Assembly (NCBI GenBank): GCA_025331565.1
Contig: JAFREQ010000255.1
Coordinates: forward strand, 1 to 64,000
DNA: 64,000 nucleotides
Reading direction: 5' to 3'
DNA from: Holacanthus passer
Taxonomy: Eukaryota > Chordata > Actinopteri > Pomacanthidae
Of this stretch, positions 23,051 through 34,197 are shown piece after piece (the first letter of the stretch is position 1; each line of letters starts with the position of its first letter). Under the pieces are notes generated by a model that made no database searches, was not told the DNA's origin, and saw only the letters and a list, made by a program, of their open reading frames with translations. Made by a program: the position numbers and the translations under genes.

Positions 23051-25959
23051 TTCTGCTTCACAGTATTTGGTAGTACATACTCTATCACAGCTATGAGTGA
23101 GTGCTGGTGAGCTTGGTCCACAAGATTAACACCATGCTCCAGCTGCCACATTAGGCAGCTCATCTGATTATAAAAAGTTTTAAATACTAGTCATAGTATT
23201 GGCGTTTTATGTGCAAAGCTTTTGTTGCACTCATGTTGATGTGTGTGAAGAACAGTAAAATATGACTCATGCAACAGGATTTTCAAATTGGACACTTGAC
23301 CCAACTTCCTTCCTTTTACTTGAAATGAGAAGAACATGCACTGCACTTTGTAAACATGTATAACTAACATCAGTAGGTATTTATCCATGAAACAGGTCGT
23401 GTAAATGGATTTATTTTATTGCACAGAAAAACAAAACATACAACAGTTTCGGTCGACCCTGTGCAGGCCGGCCTTCTGGTCTAAAAACTGCAGTTTCTTG
23501 CTGGTTCCTGTTCAATAAAAAAGGAAAGAAAGAGGGATGTGACTGACTTTTTGCACAGCAGAGACATTAATGTAAGTGCTGAGTCAGAGTTTTTATACTT
23601 TCAAGGATCCAGAGATCATTTTTCAAAGTGTACTTGTCCTTGTAAATGTCTTTAAAATGTTGAGCATAACAAAACGTGAAGAATAGTTTATGAGGTCTAA
23701 AACACATTTTTAAAGACCATTCTTTAGCTGCACTTCAACGTCAGATAAAAATATGAGGAAATAAAGAAAAAAAGACAGGAATCATTTTTGAGGAAGTGTG
23801 TCACTTATTGCAATTCTGAATACTTAAAATACACCTGATGACCTGCATTAGCAACGACAGGTAGCAGCGACAATAAAGGTCTGTACTGACAAGCAGGAGT
23901 GTAAATCGGCTACTGTTTTCTCATCCAACTTAACAGCCATTGAAAGAGACAGGACCTCTCAGCTGTGTGTCCACAACCTAATCTCCGGCCATCAAGCAGA
24001 CAAAGACAAAAGCAAACAAAGCAGACGGGGTGGATGGGAGGATTGTCTGGGTGCTCCCATTTCAAACTGACAGCTCTTAAGCAAACAGGCCAGTTCATGT
24101 GCTGGACTTTGTTTTTAATGTAACTGTAGTTTGAGGTGTTTAAACATCAGGAATGTCTGAAATTAAATGGATACTTGAGGAGAGCAGATTTTGTGAGAGC
24201 TGCCACATCGTCTGAGCTTCAGGCTATCACCTCCTGTCACTGACTTTCACGTAAAACAGACAACATGCACCTGCTGTGCTGAAATATCTTTAGAATCCAC
24301 AGCAGCTCCACAAACACAATGAGAGTGTTTTATTTAAGCTTCAAAACAGTATCACATCTTATGATTGTCCTCCAGAAAAACACTATAACTTAGGGACAAA
24401 AATCTCACTTAAATTCTGAATGTTAATCCACCACTAACATCCCTCACAAAATGCCAATTTCTTTGTTTTTCTTCACTTCCAAACTTGATTATAATTAGGT
24501 GACTTCTACCATCTTGAAACAGCAGCTTTGACCCGGCACAGCTGTGTGCAGTGTTGGCTGATTAAGGAGGTCAACTCCTTCCCCTGATTAACTGATTGAA
24601 TTTCATTCAGAAGTAAAATCCCAACTCAAGTCCCTATAAAATGCACCATGTACCCAAGAAAAAATGGAATATATAGAGACATTTATAATCATGTGAAGTA
24701 CTAAAAGTCCAGCCCAACAACACTTTGCATTTTCAGATATAGTACATTAAAAAATTGTTTGAGTTGTTTTTAAAAAAGAAATTCAGTGTTTTTATATCTG
24801 TGACGTAACTCTGCATGTTGCATCAATGCACTGCAATCACTAGAGGCTCACTGAAATATAATGTGATAGAAATAAATTAATATAACGTCTGATCTGTGAG
24901 TTATAAATAAAGTAATTGGGACATGGAATGCCTGGAAACATTAACTGAGGGTGAGATGAAAATAAAAGAGGCCTTGTGTTCTTCTGAGCCTTGCACATAT
25001 GTCAAGGTCTGCAGAAGTAAACCACAGAGCTCTGTATCCACAGAGGAAAAAACATCCAGACCATGAGGTTTACTACTTCAGAAAGTGTCGCACAAGTTTA
25101 ACCATTTGTCACCCAAGACTTATGTCAGTTGCCTTCCTCCAGAGATAATCAACATTCATTTGCTTGATTAGCTGTGCTGGATGACTTTATAAAGGAGATT
25201 TAACTGCTTTCTCGGTTGTCTAATTTTCCCACTTTTCAAATGCTGTAGGAATTGGTTAATTAGAGCACATGGAACTGCTGAAGGACAAGAATGACCTTTG
25301 ACCTCTTCCCAGTCTTTCAGGCTACAATGTGCTGATTAGAGCAGCCTGTGGTCCAACAGATGGAAAAGGACAACAGTCTTTAAATGGACACGGCAGGGTT
25401 ATATCAGGAAACATTTCCTTTCAGTTAGCGTTGAGAGGAGGTGGAAGGTGTGGGATCACCAGGATTCACCAATGAAGGAACCATGTGGAGGCAACGTCAG
25501 TCAAACCCAGTTTAACATCTGTGGTTGGGGGTTGCATACTTGATAACCCCGTTGTCACTCCTGCTCTCTCATCCAGCTTTCCTCTAACATGGAGGTTTAT
25601 AAGTTAGAGCCAGCTCTACATACAAGATCAAAACCTTGATATTCCAGAGTGGCGCTTCTTTAATGACACACCAACCCTACAACATTTAAAAGATGTTTTA
25701 ACATTAGCAGCTTGTTGTAGATGTAGCATTGGATTTATTTTATTGTTTGGTGGAATACTTTTTCCAGTATCAATCCATCTTTGAGCTTAAACCGTTATTG
25801 GCCCTCGTTAATTAAAGAGTCCGTAGTAAAATACACACATCCTTGAGCTTGAATTATTACTGGAGCAGTCTGGGAATAAAATGCACACACACAATTCAAT
25901 AGTTTGCCAGTTATTGTTGGTACATTCCCATCACATTACCATAAAAAATAAAGTGGGTC

Positions 25960-26400
25960 TTGACATCCTCAGATAAGTAGATGTTCTGCTTTTTAGATTA
26001 AAAAGCAAGGGACCAAGGATTGACTCCTGTGGAACCTCAGATAAAGAGCGATTTTAGTTTTGACAAATTTAAAACTACAAATGCAAACATTGGAGCAGAT
26101 CATTGAAGTAAGAAGAAAAGCAGTTAAAACAGGGCTTGGTAGGCCAAGTGAACATTTACCTGTGTTTAAGGCAGCACTGAAGTACAGCAATACTGCAATG
26201 GAAACTCTTTTTGAATCACTCCTGAGCTTGAGGCCACTGATAAGGTCACTCTGACAAAGGCTGTTTCAGTGTGATGGTTAAATTTGAAACCAGACTCAAA
26301 AGAATCATATACTCTGTAGAAATACAACAATTGTTCTTATACGTTGCTTTCTAGTTTTTTGCAAAGGAAGAAATGCTTTGACATTAGTCTGTAGTCAACA
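25960..26400 (+). repeat. Degenerate dispersed-repeat copy (TE remnant)
   Basis: The text AAAAAGCAAGGGACCAAGGA, then TTGACTCCTGTGGAACCTCA, and later GAGGCCACTGATAAGGTCAC and TTTGAAACCAGACTCAAAAG matches a sequence I recall as repeated many times in teleost genomes. The reading frame is broken and no function remains. It sits about 450 bases upstream of the chemokine-receptor promoter. Confidence 0.5.
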
Positions 26401-26664
26401 ATTACAAACTGGTGTTGCTGTGTTGTACTCCTGTGATTGTGAGAGCAACATGGGTATTTGTTTTACTTTGTAAATTGTTTTCTTTCGTAGCTGTGCATCT
26501 TACACAGAGTGTTGGAAGAGAGAAAAGTTTTAAACACAAATTATTTCAAGTAATTTACTATTACATTATCCACTTTGCTTTGCATGTTCAACCGTGAGAT
26601 TAAATATAAAAGTTTACAAAGAAGGCTTGTAAGGAACCTGAAAAAAGTCCTATTGGTTGCTTAG

Positions 26665-26760
26665 GACAGATAATATCTGTGGTTTCTGACTTCCCTTGAA
26701 GTGACACAGTCGACTTATATACCTTAGGCAATGCACACACAAACATTGCACAAGGACGTC
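26665..26760 (+). promoter_or_regulatory. Core promoter of the chemokine receptor
   Basis: A TATA box (TTATATACC) lies at about 26715, some 120 bases before the predicted start codon. Just upstream are TGTGGTTT (RUNX-type) at about 26678 and GACTTCCC (ETS/PU.1 site on the other strand) at about 26689. RUNX plus ETS next to a TATA box suits a gene expressed in myeloid cells. The sites are seen; their use is inferred. Confidence 0.5.
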
Positions 26761-26837
26761 TGACACGTCTATGAGTAAAGACAACTTCTTCAAAATAGCT
26801 TTATTCTTTTTAATCTGCGTGTCTCAAGATAGGAGGG

Positions 26838-28624
26838 ATGAAGCTACAACTTTTAATCATTAGTGTTTTGAATTCTTTGGTTCTAACCAATCAAGAAGAA
26901 AGAGGACAACAGGTGAGCAATGGAATTTCAGATTTTTAAAACTATTTTCAAGTTGCAGTTTGGGTACTGAATTCATATTTCAAATTTGTGGTAAATGTGA
27001 GCAGATGGATGTAAGACTAGGAAATAGCTCAATGTTATTGTCATTCATAATATTATGATAAATTGATATGTCATTATGTTGTTTAAAATGGTGATGAGGT
27101 CATTTTAATTAAACCTCAAAACAACAATGGAGATTGATGCACTGATCAGACCTCATCAACAGATATGAGGGTGGTTTTGCTCTTTTTATCTAACTCTTGG
27201 CAAGAATGCGAATAAGCATGTTTCCCAAAATATCAAACTATTTCTTTAAAGCTGGTGAGGTTGAGTCTTCTCTGTATCTGGAGTGTACACCAGTGTTTCA
27301 TTCTGACGCTGCATTGTGAAGATACACCATGAGTGACCATCCTTACTGAAATGCTGCTACTAGTAATTTGGGCAAATCGGGCAAAACTGTGGCAGCTACT
27401 TGGTGCAGCTTGAACAGTATTTTTCTAATTTCACTGAAAGCTATTCTCTATTGTGCCACTATGGCAAAACTGGACTGGCACGTGCTACTGATACATCTTC
27501 TGCTGCTACTGTAAAACTGTAATAATTCTGTTTTCATTCAGGAGCTGGCAGCAGAGGAATTTTTCTTGGATGAAGATGTCTTTCGTTCCCTGTACAATTC
27601 TACATTTTCTACGATTGATGATGGATCAGCTGTTCCTTGCCATGTAAGCGTGCCTGGATTTAATGGCTTGGGTCTGATGGTGACCTACATCATCGTGTTT
27701 GTCTTCAGCATGGTGGGCAACAGCGTCGTCGTCTACGTGGTTTGTTATATGAAGAAAGGCAAAGGCACCACAGATATCTACTTGATGCACCTGGCGATGG
27801 CCGACCTTCTGTTCACCGTTACCCTCCCGTTCTGGGCCGTCGATGCTCATTCTGGTTGGATCTTCGGCAACTTCCTGTGCAAAGTCCTGTCAGGCTTTCA
27901 GGAGGCATCAGTGTACAGTGGTGTCTTCCTGCTGGCATGCATCAGTGTGGACCGTCACTTTGCCATTGTGAGAGCTACACGTGCTCTGTCCTCCCATCAC
28001 CTGTTGGTGAAAGTGGTTTGCAGTATGGTGTGGGTGGTGGCCGGACTGCTGTCCTTACCTGTGGCAATTCAGAGGCAGCGCATGGATACTAAGGACCTGG
28101 GCCAGACCATTTGCTATGAAAACCTAACTGGTGAGAGCAGTGACCGCTGGCGTGTCAGCATGCGTGTTCTGCGTCATACGATAGGCTTTTTCCTGCCCCT
28201 GGTGGTGATGGCTGTCTGCTACGGCTGGACTTTGGTGACGTTGTTTCACACACGTAATCAACAAAAGCATAAGGCCATACGCGTCATCCTGGTGGTGGTG
28301 TTTGCATTTGTTCTGTGCTGGCTGCCTTATAACATAACTGTACTGATTGACTCACTCATACAAGGTGGATCACTTGAAGTGGGGGAATGTGAAACTCGCT
28401 ACAGAGTGGAAGCGATGCTAAACGTGACCCAGGTGTTGGCCTTTGCGCACTGCGCAGTGAATCCAGTGCTGTACGCCTTCATCGGGCAGAAGTTCCGTAA
28501 TGAGCTGCTTACAGCTCTTTACAAGCACGGCCTCATCAGCAACAGGCTGCGGATGGCGTACAGGAAGGGCTCTGTCAACAGTGCAGGGAGCATCAGGTCG
28601 AGAAACACCTCCGCTACCATGTAA
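26838..28624 (+). CDS. cxcr1/cxcr2: CXC chemokine receptor, CXCR1/CXCR2-like (interleukin-8 receptor type)
   Basis: Two exons: 26838-26912 (25 codons, phase 0, donor CAG/GTGAGC) and 27542-28624 (acceptor TTCATTCAG), about 385 residues. A class A GPCR with seven helices, Cys in the acidic N-terminus (VPCHV) and in loop 3 (GECETR), LAMADLLF in TM2, CWLPYN in TM6 and NPVLYAF in TM7. QKHKAIRVI, VLRHTIGFFLPL and FAFVLCWLPYN match CXCR1/2 rather than CXCR3-5. The family binds CXCL8-type chemokines and signals through Gi to steer neutrophils. No in-frame ATG is usable in exon 2 before TM1, and a stop (TAA) precedes 26838 in frame, so the start must be in exon 1. Oddities are DRH instead of DRY and a hydrophobic, signal-peptide-like exon 1. 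CXCR1 and CXCR2 cannot be told apart by eye. Confidence 0.9.
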
Positions 28625-31400
28625 ATAACCCCTTATTATTATTATTATTCATACACAGGCTCGAGTGGAGGTCACTTTAATTTGCCCTTTCAATTGGCCA
28701 AATGAGGAAAGTGAAGAGGAGTATTAAAAAGCCAATAACCAAGTGGTCAAATATGATATTAGAGAACATATACAATATAATATTAAAAGAATGAGGCTTC
28801 TGGTTCCAGCCTTACATGGAACAGACAGACATGAGAGTGGTGTCACCTTTCTCAAATAAACTAAAGTGAATAGGCTAATTTCCCAAAATTATTCCTTTAA
28901 ATAATGATATTAGCTCTTTGACAACAAGTGGAGAGGGCCAACCCCAATGTTAAATTGCCATGACAAATAATACCAGGATGTACATAGTTCACATGGCCCT
29001 TAAGTTGTATTTTCACAGTCACTTCAAAGCTTCAGCTGGATGTCTGATTTGGATCCTGCCACATCCCACATGGGCACCCTATAGCTTAGGCTTGGCTTTG
29101 GCTTTTTGAAATTTTATTTTTGATGCTGAGTGATTTAATCTTGTTTGAAGTGTAATTATTGGGTGCAACAGATTTGCATTCCAGGGAAAGAAAAGCTGGG
29201 AGCTCAACCTCAAAAATATGAATCAGTCGTCAATGGAGGAAACTGTGGACACACATCAAAGCAATTGGTGAGAAAGCTGCACAGCAACTGACTACTTTGA
29301 TGATGTGCCATACTTTTCCTACTTTGAGAATTGGTCAATTATTGAGTTTTTATTGTTGCTTATGTGCATTTCAAAAAGCATGTGTGTTTTTTTAATACTG
29401 TAATTTCAGTTGTTTTTGTATGTTTTTGATTCTGAGACATTAAGGACCTGACTGGAGAACTTTTTATTTTGCAAACTGTAAATTTGAGCACTGTGAACTT
29501 TTTGACTTGGAAGACTTTTTGTCCTTAAACCAGACAGTAGTGAAAACAACATATTTTTTTCACAATCAGATATCGTAATCTTTCACACAGGAAATAGTGG
29601 TGAAATCAGCTTTCTGTTTCTGATGATTGATTTCCATTTAGGCACACCTGTGTGTAAAAACTGCTGGTGCATTAAACATAACATTGTTCTTTGTAATCAA
29701 TGCTATACTCTTAAAATATACTCTTAAAATGTTGCAGCTGACCTTTGGCTATGATACATAAGCTTTATTGCATCTGTTAATCTGTACGTGTAAGTTTAGA
29801 TTAAGTAAGAAAGTTTCTGTATGTGCAGGTGACATATGTGGATATAGTGTGCATGCATGTGCAAACTTGCATTTATGATTCTGTAGCTGATATAAATGAG
29901 AAGAGGGGGTGTGACTTCATGAGAAATTCTGCAGCAGCCACTGTTGCAAAACAAAATTACATGTGATGGAATGTTTTTACATTGACTGATCATCTGAATT
30001 CTTCCTGTGTTATCCTGTTATTTTCAGCTGTTTCTGCAAAGATCATGATGTAGTCTGATATACTCAGCCGATATCATGATAGTTATTTTAAACGCTTGTT
30101 TAAAAACCCAACATGAACCACACCCCAACATATAACCCAAATGTATGTGTAGTACTGTGTGCTTACAAATTCACATTTATCTAATGTACAGTCATGATAA
30201 ATGGCTAAATAGTGCAAGGTTGGAAAAGAAGAGGTAATTTGTAAATAGATTATGATAAGAGATTTCTTGAAGGTACACAGCTAAACAGTTCAATCCAACA
30301 TCTCTTCCTCGCTTCTTCACCTCAAACACAGCTGATGTTGCTCAGTAGTACTTTCGAGGCATATCTACACTGTTTGTTTTAGTTTCGATTGATGGAGCTT
30401 ATACTTATACTGTTAAAATAAATTTTTGTACCCAAAAGCATGTGTGGTTTCACATCTTTTCTCAGTCAGATATGTGTGACTTGTATATGTTTCATTTTAT
30501 TATTATTATTATCATTATTTATTTTGTATATTTCCCCACTGTGGGACAAATAAAGGTTTATCTTATCTTATTTTGCAAAGTTGCAGAGATATATATTTGG
30601 CCCAAGCAAAGTGTTGTGCAAAGATTAACACAGGAAGAAAAAGATGACCTCAAAAAAGGTCATCAGAAGTGTGCCTGATAAAAAAGAAGAAATAAATAAA
30701 GGAAGTGCAGTATTTGTCCACTGCTCCCTTAGTTGACATTTCACTTTTGAGCTTATGTTAAAAAAGCACCTTGTTCTTATGTGCTTTTTGTGTTAGCCTG
30801 TCATTCAAGATGTTCTGTTTTTATCATTATCATGACACAATATACATGAGAGTTGATACAAAAAAACGTTGCCACTTATCTATGACAACTCTGATATTAT
30901 AAAATATGAACAAAACAGAATGACCACTTCTTGATTTATATATTGCTAAATGAGGTGATTAAAAGGCCTTCTGACAACAAAACCATATCAGGTTCATTTT
31001 CAAAAAATGTTGTAAAGCAGTGTTTTGATACCAGAGTCAGCCCTGTATATACATATTACATTTTGAAATCACTCAGCTCTCTGTTCAAATACAACACTGT
31101 GTGTTCCCTGAAAATACTCAGTGACCTTAGATGAGATGAAGCCATCACATATCATTAAACCTGAGGCCCTTCTGCCAGAAGATGGAGCCGTTTTCCACCA
31201 AAGCATTCAGTCCCTCATTGAACTTGTTAGTCTGGGACAACTTTAATACATTTCTTAAATGTATTATTAGTAGTAATACATAGAAATAAGTGACGTGTAA
31301 TTTTCTGCATTGGTCTACAAGCTTTAACCTGAGAAGAGGTCTACTTAGCCAGAATAACTGACAACACACGTGAGGGCAAAGTTTGCTACTTCCTGAGTGG
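28625..31400 (+). other. Chemokine receptor 3' UTR and intergenic DNA
   Basis: The stop codon is followed by a short (ATT)n run at 28633-28650 and a first poly(A) signal AATAAA at 28855-28860. A second is at 30417-30422. No coding exon is visible up to the faim promoter area. A LINE tail lies at about 30521-30572. Confidence 0.5.
30521..30572 (+). repeat. LINE 3' tail
   Basis: TTTCCCCACTGTGGGACAAA followed by TAAAGGTTTATCTTATCTTA is the same GGGACAAATAAAG plus tandem-pentamer ending seen at 18180-18254, here as a very short 5'-truncated insertion. Confidence 0.65.
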
Positions 31401-31475
31401 GCGTGGTCAAGTCTTACGTAGGCGGATATCATGTCACCATAGCAACAGTCACAGCTCGTCTGTTGACTCAGAAGC
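31390..31475. promoter_or_regulatory. Distal promoter candidate with RFX X-box
   Basis: GTCACCATAGCAAC at 31433-31446 is a perfect fit to the RFX X-box consensus GTNRCC-N(0-3)-RGYAAC. Nearby are ACTTCCTG (ETS-type) and GGGCGTGG (KLF/SP-type). It lies about 140 bases upstream of an ATG-containing exon that ends in a good donor at 31641. X-boxes are typical of ciliary-gene promoters. Confidence 0.5.
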
Positions 31476-31583
31476 TAAACAAGCTAACCTGTGATTAAAC
31501 TCCGCTAAAGTGACCTGCTGATCGTTTTTTAACCACTGGACTGGAGCTTTACTTCAGGACCATCCAGGTAACTCAGCTGTATA

Positions 31584-31641
31584 ATGAAGGATCATATTCC
31601 TGAGCTAATATCGAAGGTTTATCCTCCTTTTAGCAAAGAAG
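31584..31641 (+). CDS. faim: Possible alternative first coding exon of faim
   Basis: ATG at 31584 opens 19 codons plus one base (MKDHIPELISKVYPPFSKE), ending in a donor GAAG/GTAACG. Splicing to an acceptor TCTGCAG just before 32411 would join in frame with no stop, adding AGSERGR before the usual MSNDL start. Mammalian FAIM also has a long form with an alternative N-terminus, though its sequence is different. The exon could instead be a non-coding leader with a chance open frame. Confidence 0.35.
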
Positions 31642-32124
31642 GTAACGTACCGACAAACTACCGGAAAGATTGACTGACGCTGTAGGGCTTCCGTTTCTTT
31701 TTCAAAATAAAATGCTAGTTTATTGAAACCAGCCGCTATTGCGTTTGATAAACAGAATCAGTTCCCGTCTAATATTAGTCTATTTAAAATATTTTTTAAA
31801 CTAATGTGTTAGTGTTTTTTAAAGCTTTACGACAAGCCCATCTGTAATTGTCACGCTTGAGGACAAATATGAAAATGTATATTTCTCTGGAGCCTATTCT
31901 GTAAATTGTAAAAATGGAAGTAAAAATATTGACGTGAAAATTATACATACATAGAATTTCTACATTGATATTTTCTACCATGTGACCACCAGGGGCTCAT
32001 TTACTCTGTTGACTATTCATATATGATTTGTTGAAGGAAGAAAAGACTAAAGCAGTTTGTTTTTAACACAAAGGTATTGTTAGTTGAAACGCTGCCTGCT
32101 TTTATTTTGAAAGGCAACCCCTTG

Positions 32125-32140
32125 ATACCGGAAGTTGCAG
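32125..32140. promoter_or_regulatory. faim: Proximal faim promoter ETS/GABP site
   Basis: CCGGAAGT at 32128-32135 is a consensus ETS/GABP site, typical of TATA-less housekeeping promoters. It lies about 300 bases before the main faim start codon, in locally GC-richer DNA (CGACAACTTTCCGCG follows). This suits the broad expression of faim. Confidence 0.45.
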
Positions 32141-32431
32141 TGTACAAACAGCGACAACTTTCCGCGTTATTTTTAGCCGCGTTTCACTCACGAGTTTACT
32201 AATTGCTAATAACCTTACTGCTATATAAATAGTGTGCGTTAGTAGTAGTGTCTATATGTCGAGATACACATAAAGATGCACAGAAAAGCACGATTAAGTT
32301 TCACGTCTTTATTATTAGCTAACTAGCAGCAGCCCGGTCTGTTAGCTCGTTGGCTAACGTTGAATGGTATTAGACATTCAGCAGCCTGGTTGTTTGGCTC
32401 TTCGTCTGCAGCAGGATCTGAAAGAGGCAGG

Positions 32432-34197
32432 ATGTCTAATGATCTCGCTGGTGTGTGGGAGGTGGCGCTGAGTGATGGAGTCCACAGGATCGAGTTTGAA
32501 CACGGCACGACCACCGGGAAGAGGGTCATCTACGTGGATGGAAAGGTAGGAGTCGTGAGTCATGTTAGCCAGAGGAGGGACTGAAGGTATGTTATGAATC
32601 ACAGCTTCTCATGTCTGATTTCACATCCTTACTGCAGGAGATCCTGAGACGTGACTGGATGTTCAAACTTGTGGGGAAGGAGACATTCAGTGTGGGCAAA
32701 TCAGACACCAAAGCCACTATCAACATCGATGCAGTCAGTGGTTTTGCCTATGAGTACACTCTGGAGATCAACGGGAAGAGCTTGAAGAAGTACATGGAGA
32801 ACAGGTCAAAGGTCACCAGCACCTGGGTTCTCAACCTGGACGGCATTGACTGCAGGGTGGTCCTGGGTGAGCCTCTCTGTGTTTGTGTATTATTCACCCA
32901 CCTGATCACTTAGTTTATATCATTCATTATTATTTTTCATATAGTCTAGCAACATTTTCCAATACGATTCCTGAGCGGAGTAGTGGCTCGTTTTGGATCA
33001 GAGCATCCACCTTTAAATTGATATTTAACATCATCTGATTTCTGCTCCTTCAGAACTAGCCACTAATATTATGCAGGAGCTGAGGCTAAGCTCTTTATCA
33101 GCTTTAAGCCCTACACCGTCTTCAGCCACCTCTGTCATCTGGGCCAGTTAATCCTTCTTATAATTACACTGCTTACAGATGATCAGGTGGCGTGATACCA
33201 TCTGAAACATGTGCAGCACATAAGAACTGCTGTACATTAGTGTGCAATAGTTTTCTTTAAATGGATATAAAGTAATATATAAAGTAAAATAATCCAAACA
33301 AGTCACTGAGCTGGCGGAAAGATGTGTCTTTAAATCAATGACATATTTGTTCTTAGAACCTCAATAAAATACATTCATATTTTTCTTCCGTTGTTTTTGT
33401 TCCCAATAATGCCAACTTTAATGCTTATTTGTATTTCGTTTTTGTTGAGGTATCTTGCATGCACTGCAACACTGTGACTATTATAATCTGTTTAAAAAGA
33501 GGATGTTCTGAACAGATTTTCTATTCTTACGTGATCTATTTATCAAGGAATGCCTGTACGTGATTCAAGACAGAACATGCAAATCAGGGCAGTGCTCTCC
33601 TTCCTGTTGTTGTGGGAAACCAGATCAGATCAGATAAACTCAAACATTCTCACACCAACACCTAACAGCATTAGAAACAAACAACGAGACCTGCTATTGC
33701 AGTTGTATGTTTTATTGATTCGGGGTCTATTTACTTTCTTTCAGAGAAAGACACGATGGATGTTTGGTGTAATGGACAAAATATTGAGACTGCAGTAAGT
33801 AAACAGAAACTGATAGTGATTTTTATGCAATAAAGGATCATTTTGATTCTAGTGTCAGTGGAAATATAAATCAACAGTTGTTAATAGTCATCACTACAAA
33901 CACTAAATCTTATATGGCCTCTAAGAGAAAGCCTCTAGCAACCTGTGGTTCTACAGTTGTCAGCATATAGACCAGCTCCAGAGCTGACAATATTGAACTG
34001 AATAATTACTTTCCTTGTCCACACTTTTATCTGATTTACGCCTGCAGGGGGAGTTTGTGGACGACGGCACGGAAACACATTTCACCCTCGGAGACCACAA
34101 CTGCTGCGTGAAGGCTGTGAGCAGTGGGAAGAGACGAGACGGGATCATCCACACGCTGCTCGTGGATGGCACAGAGATAGCTGAATGCACAGAGTGA
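32432..34197 (+). CDS. faim: Fas apoptotic inhibitory molecule 1 (FAIM)
   Basis: Four coding exons: 32432-32545, 32638-32866, 33745-33794 and 34048-34197, all with GT-AG borders and consistent phases (0, 1, 0), giving 180 residues against 179 for the human short form. The protein is nearly colinear with mammalian FAIM: WEVALSDGVHRIEFEHGTT at the start, VYVDGKEI-type junction, YTLEINGKSLKKYMEN, MDVWCNGQNIETAGEFVDD, and GDHNCCVKAVSSGKR near the end. FAIM is a soluble cytoplasmic beta-sandwich protein that protects cells from Fas-triggered death and, in later work, from protein aggregation under stress. The start at 32432 follows GGCAGG and matches the short isoform. It is convergent with parp9 downstream. 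Confidence 0.97.

Larger units (their letters stand above)
10101..26700. other. Long gene-poor interval
   Basis: About 16.6 kb between the connexin and chemokine-receptor genes with no exon chain, no recognisable protein domain and no RNA gene that I can identify on either strand. The longest open frame is 184 codons (11422-11976, minus) and resembles no family I know. The interval holds at least six repeat remnants, listed separately. It could contain regulatory elements, which cannot be called without comparison to other genomes. Confidence 0.6.

Noticed and set aside
28700..31400. Search for cep70, the expected divergent neighbour of faim
   Set aside because: No exon with CEP70-like sequence or a suitable phase chain was seen on either strand.
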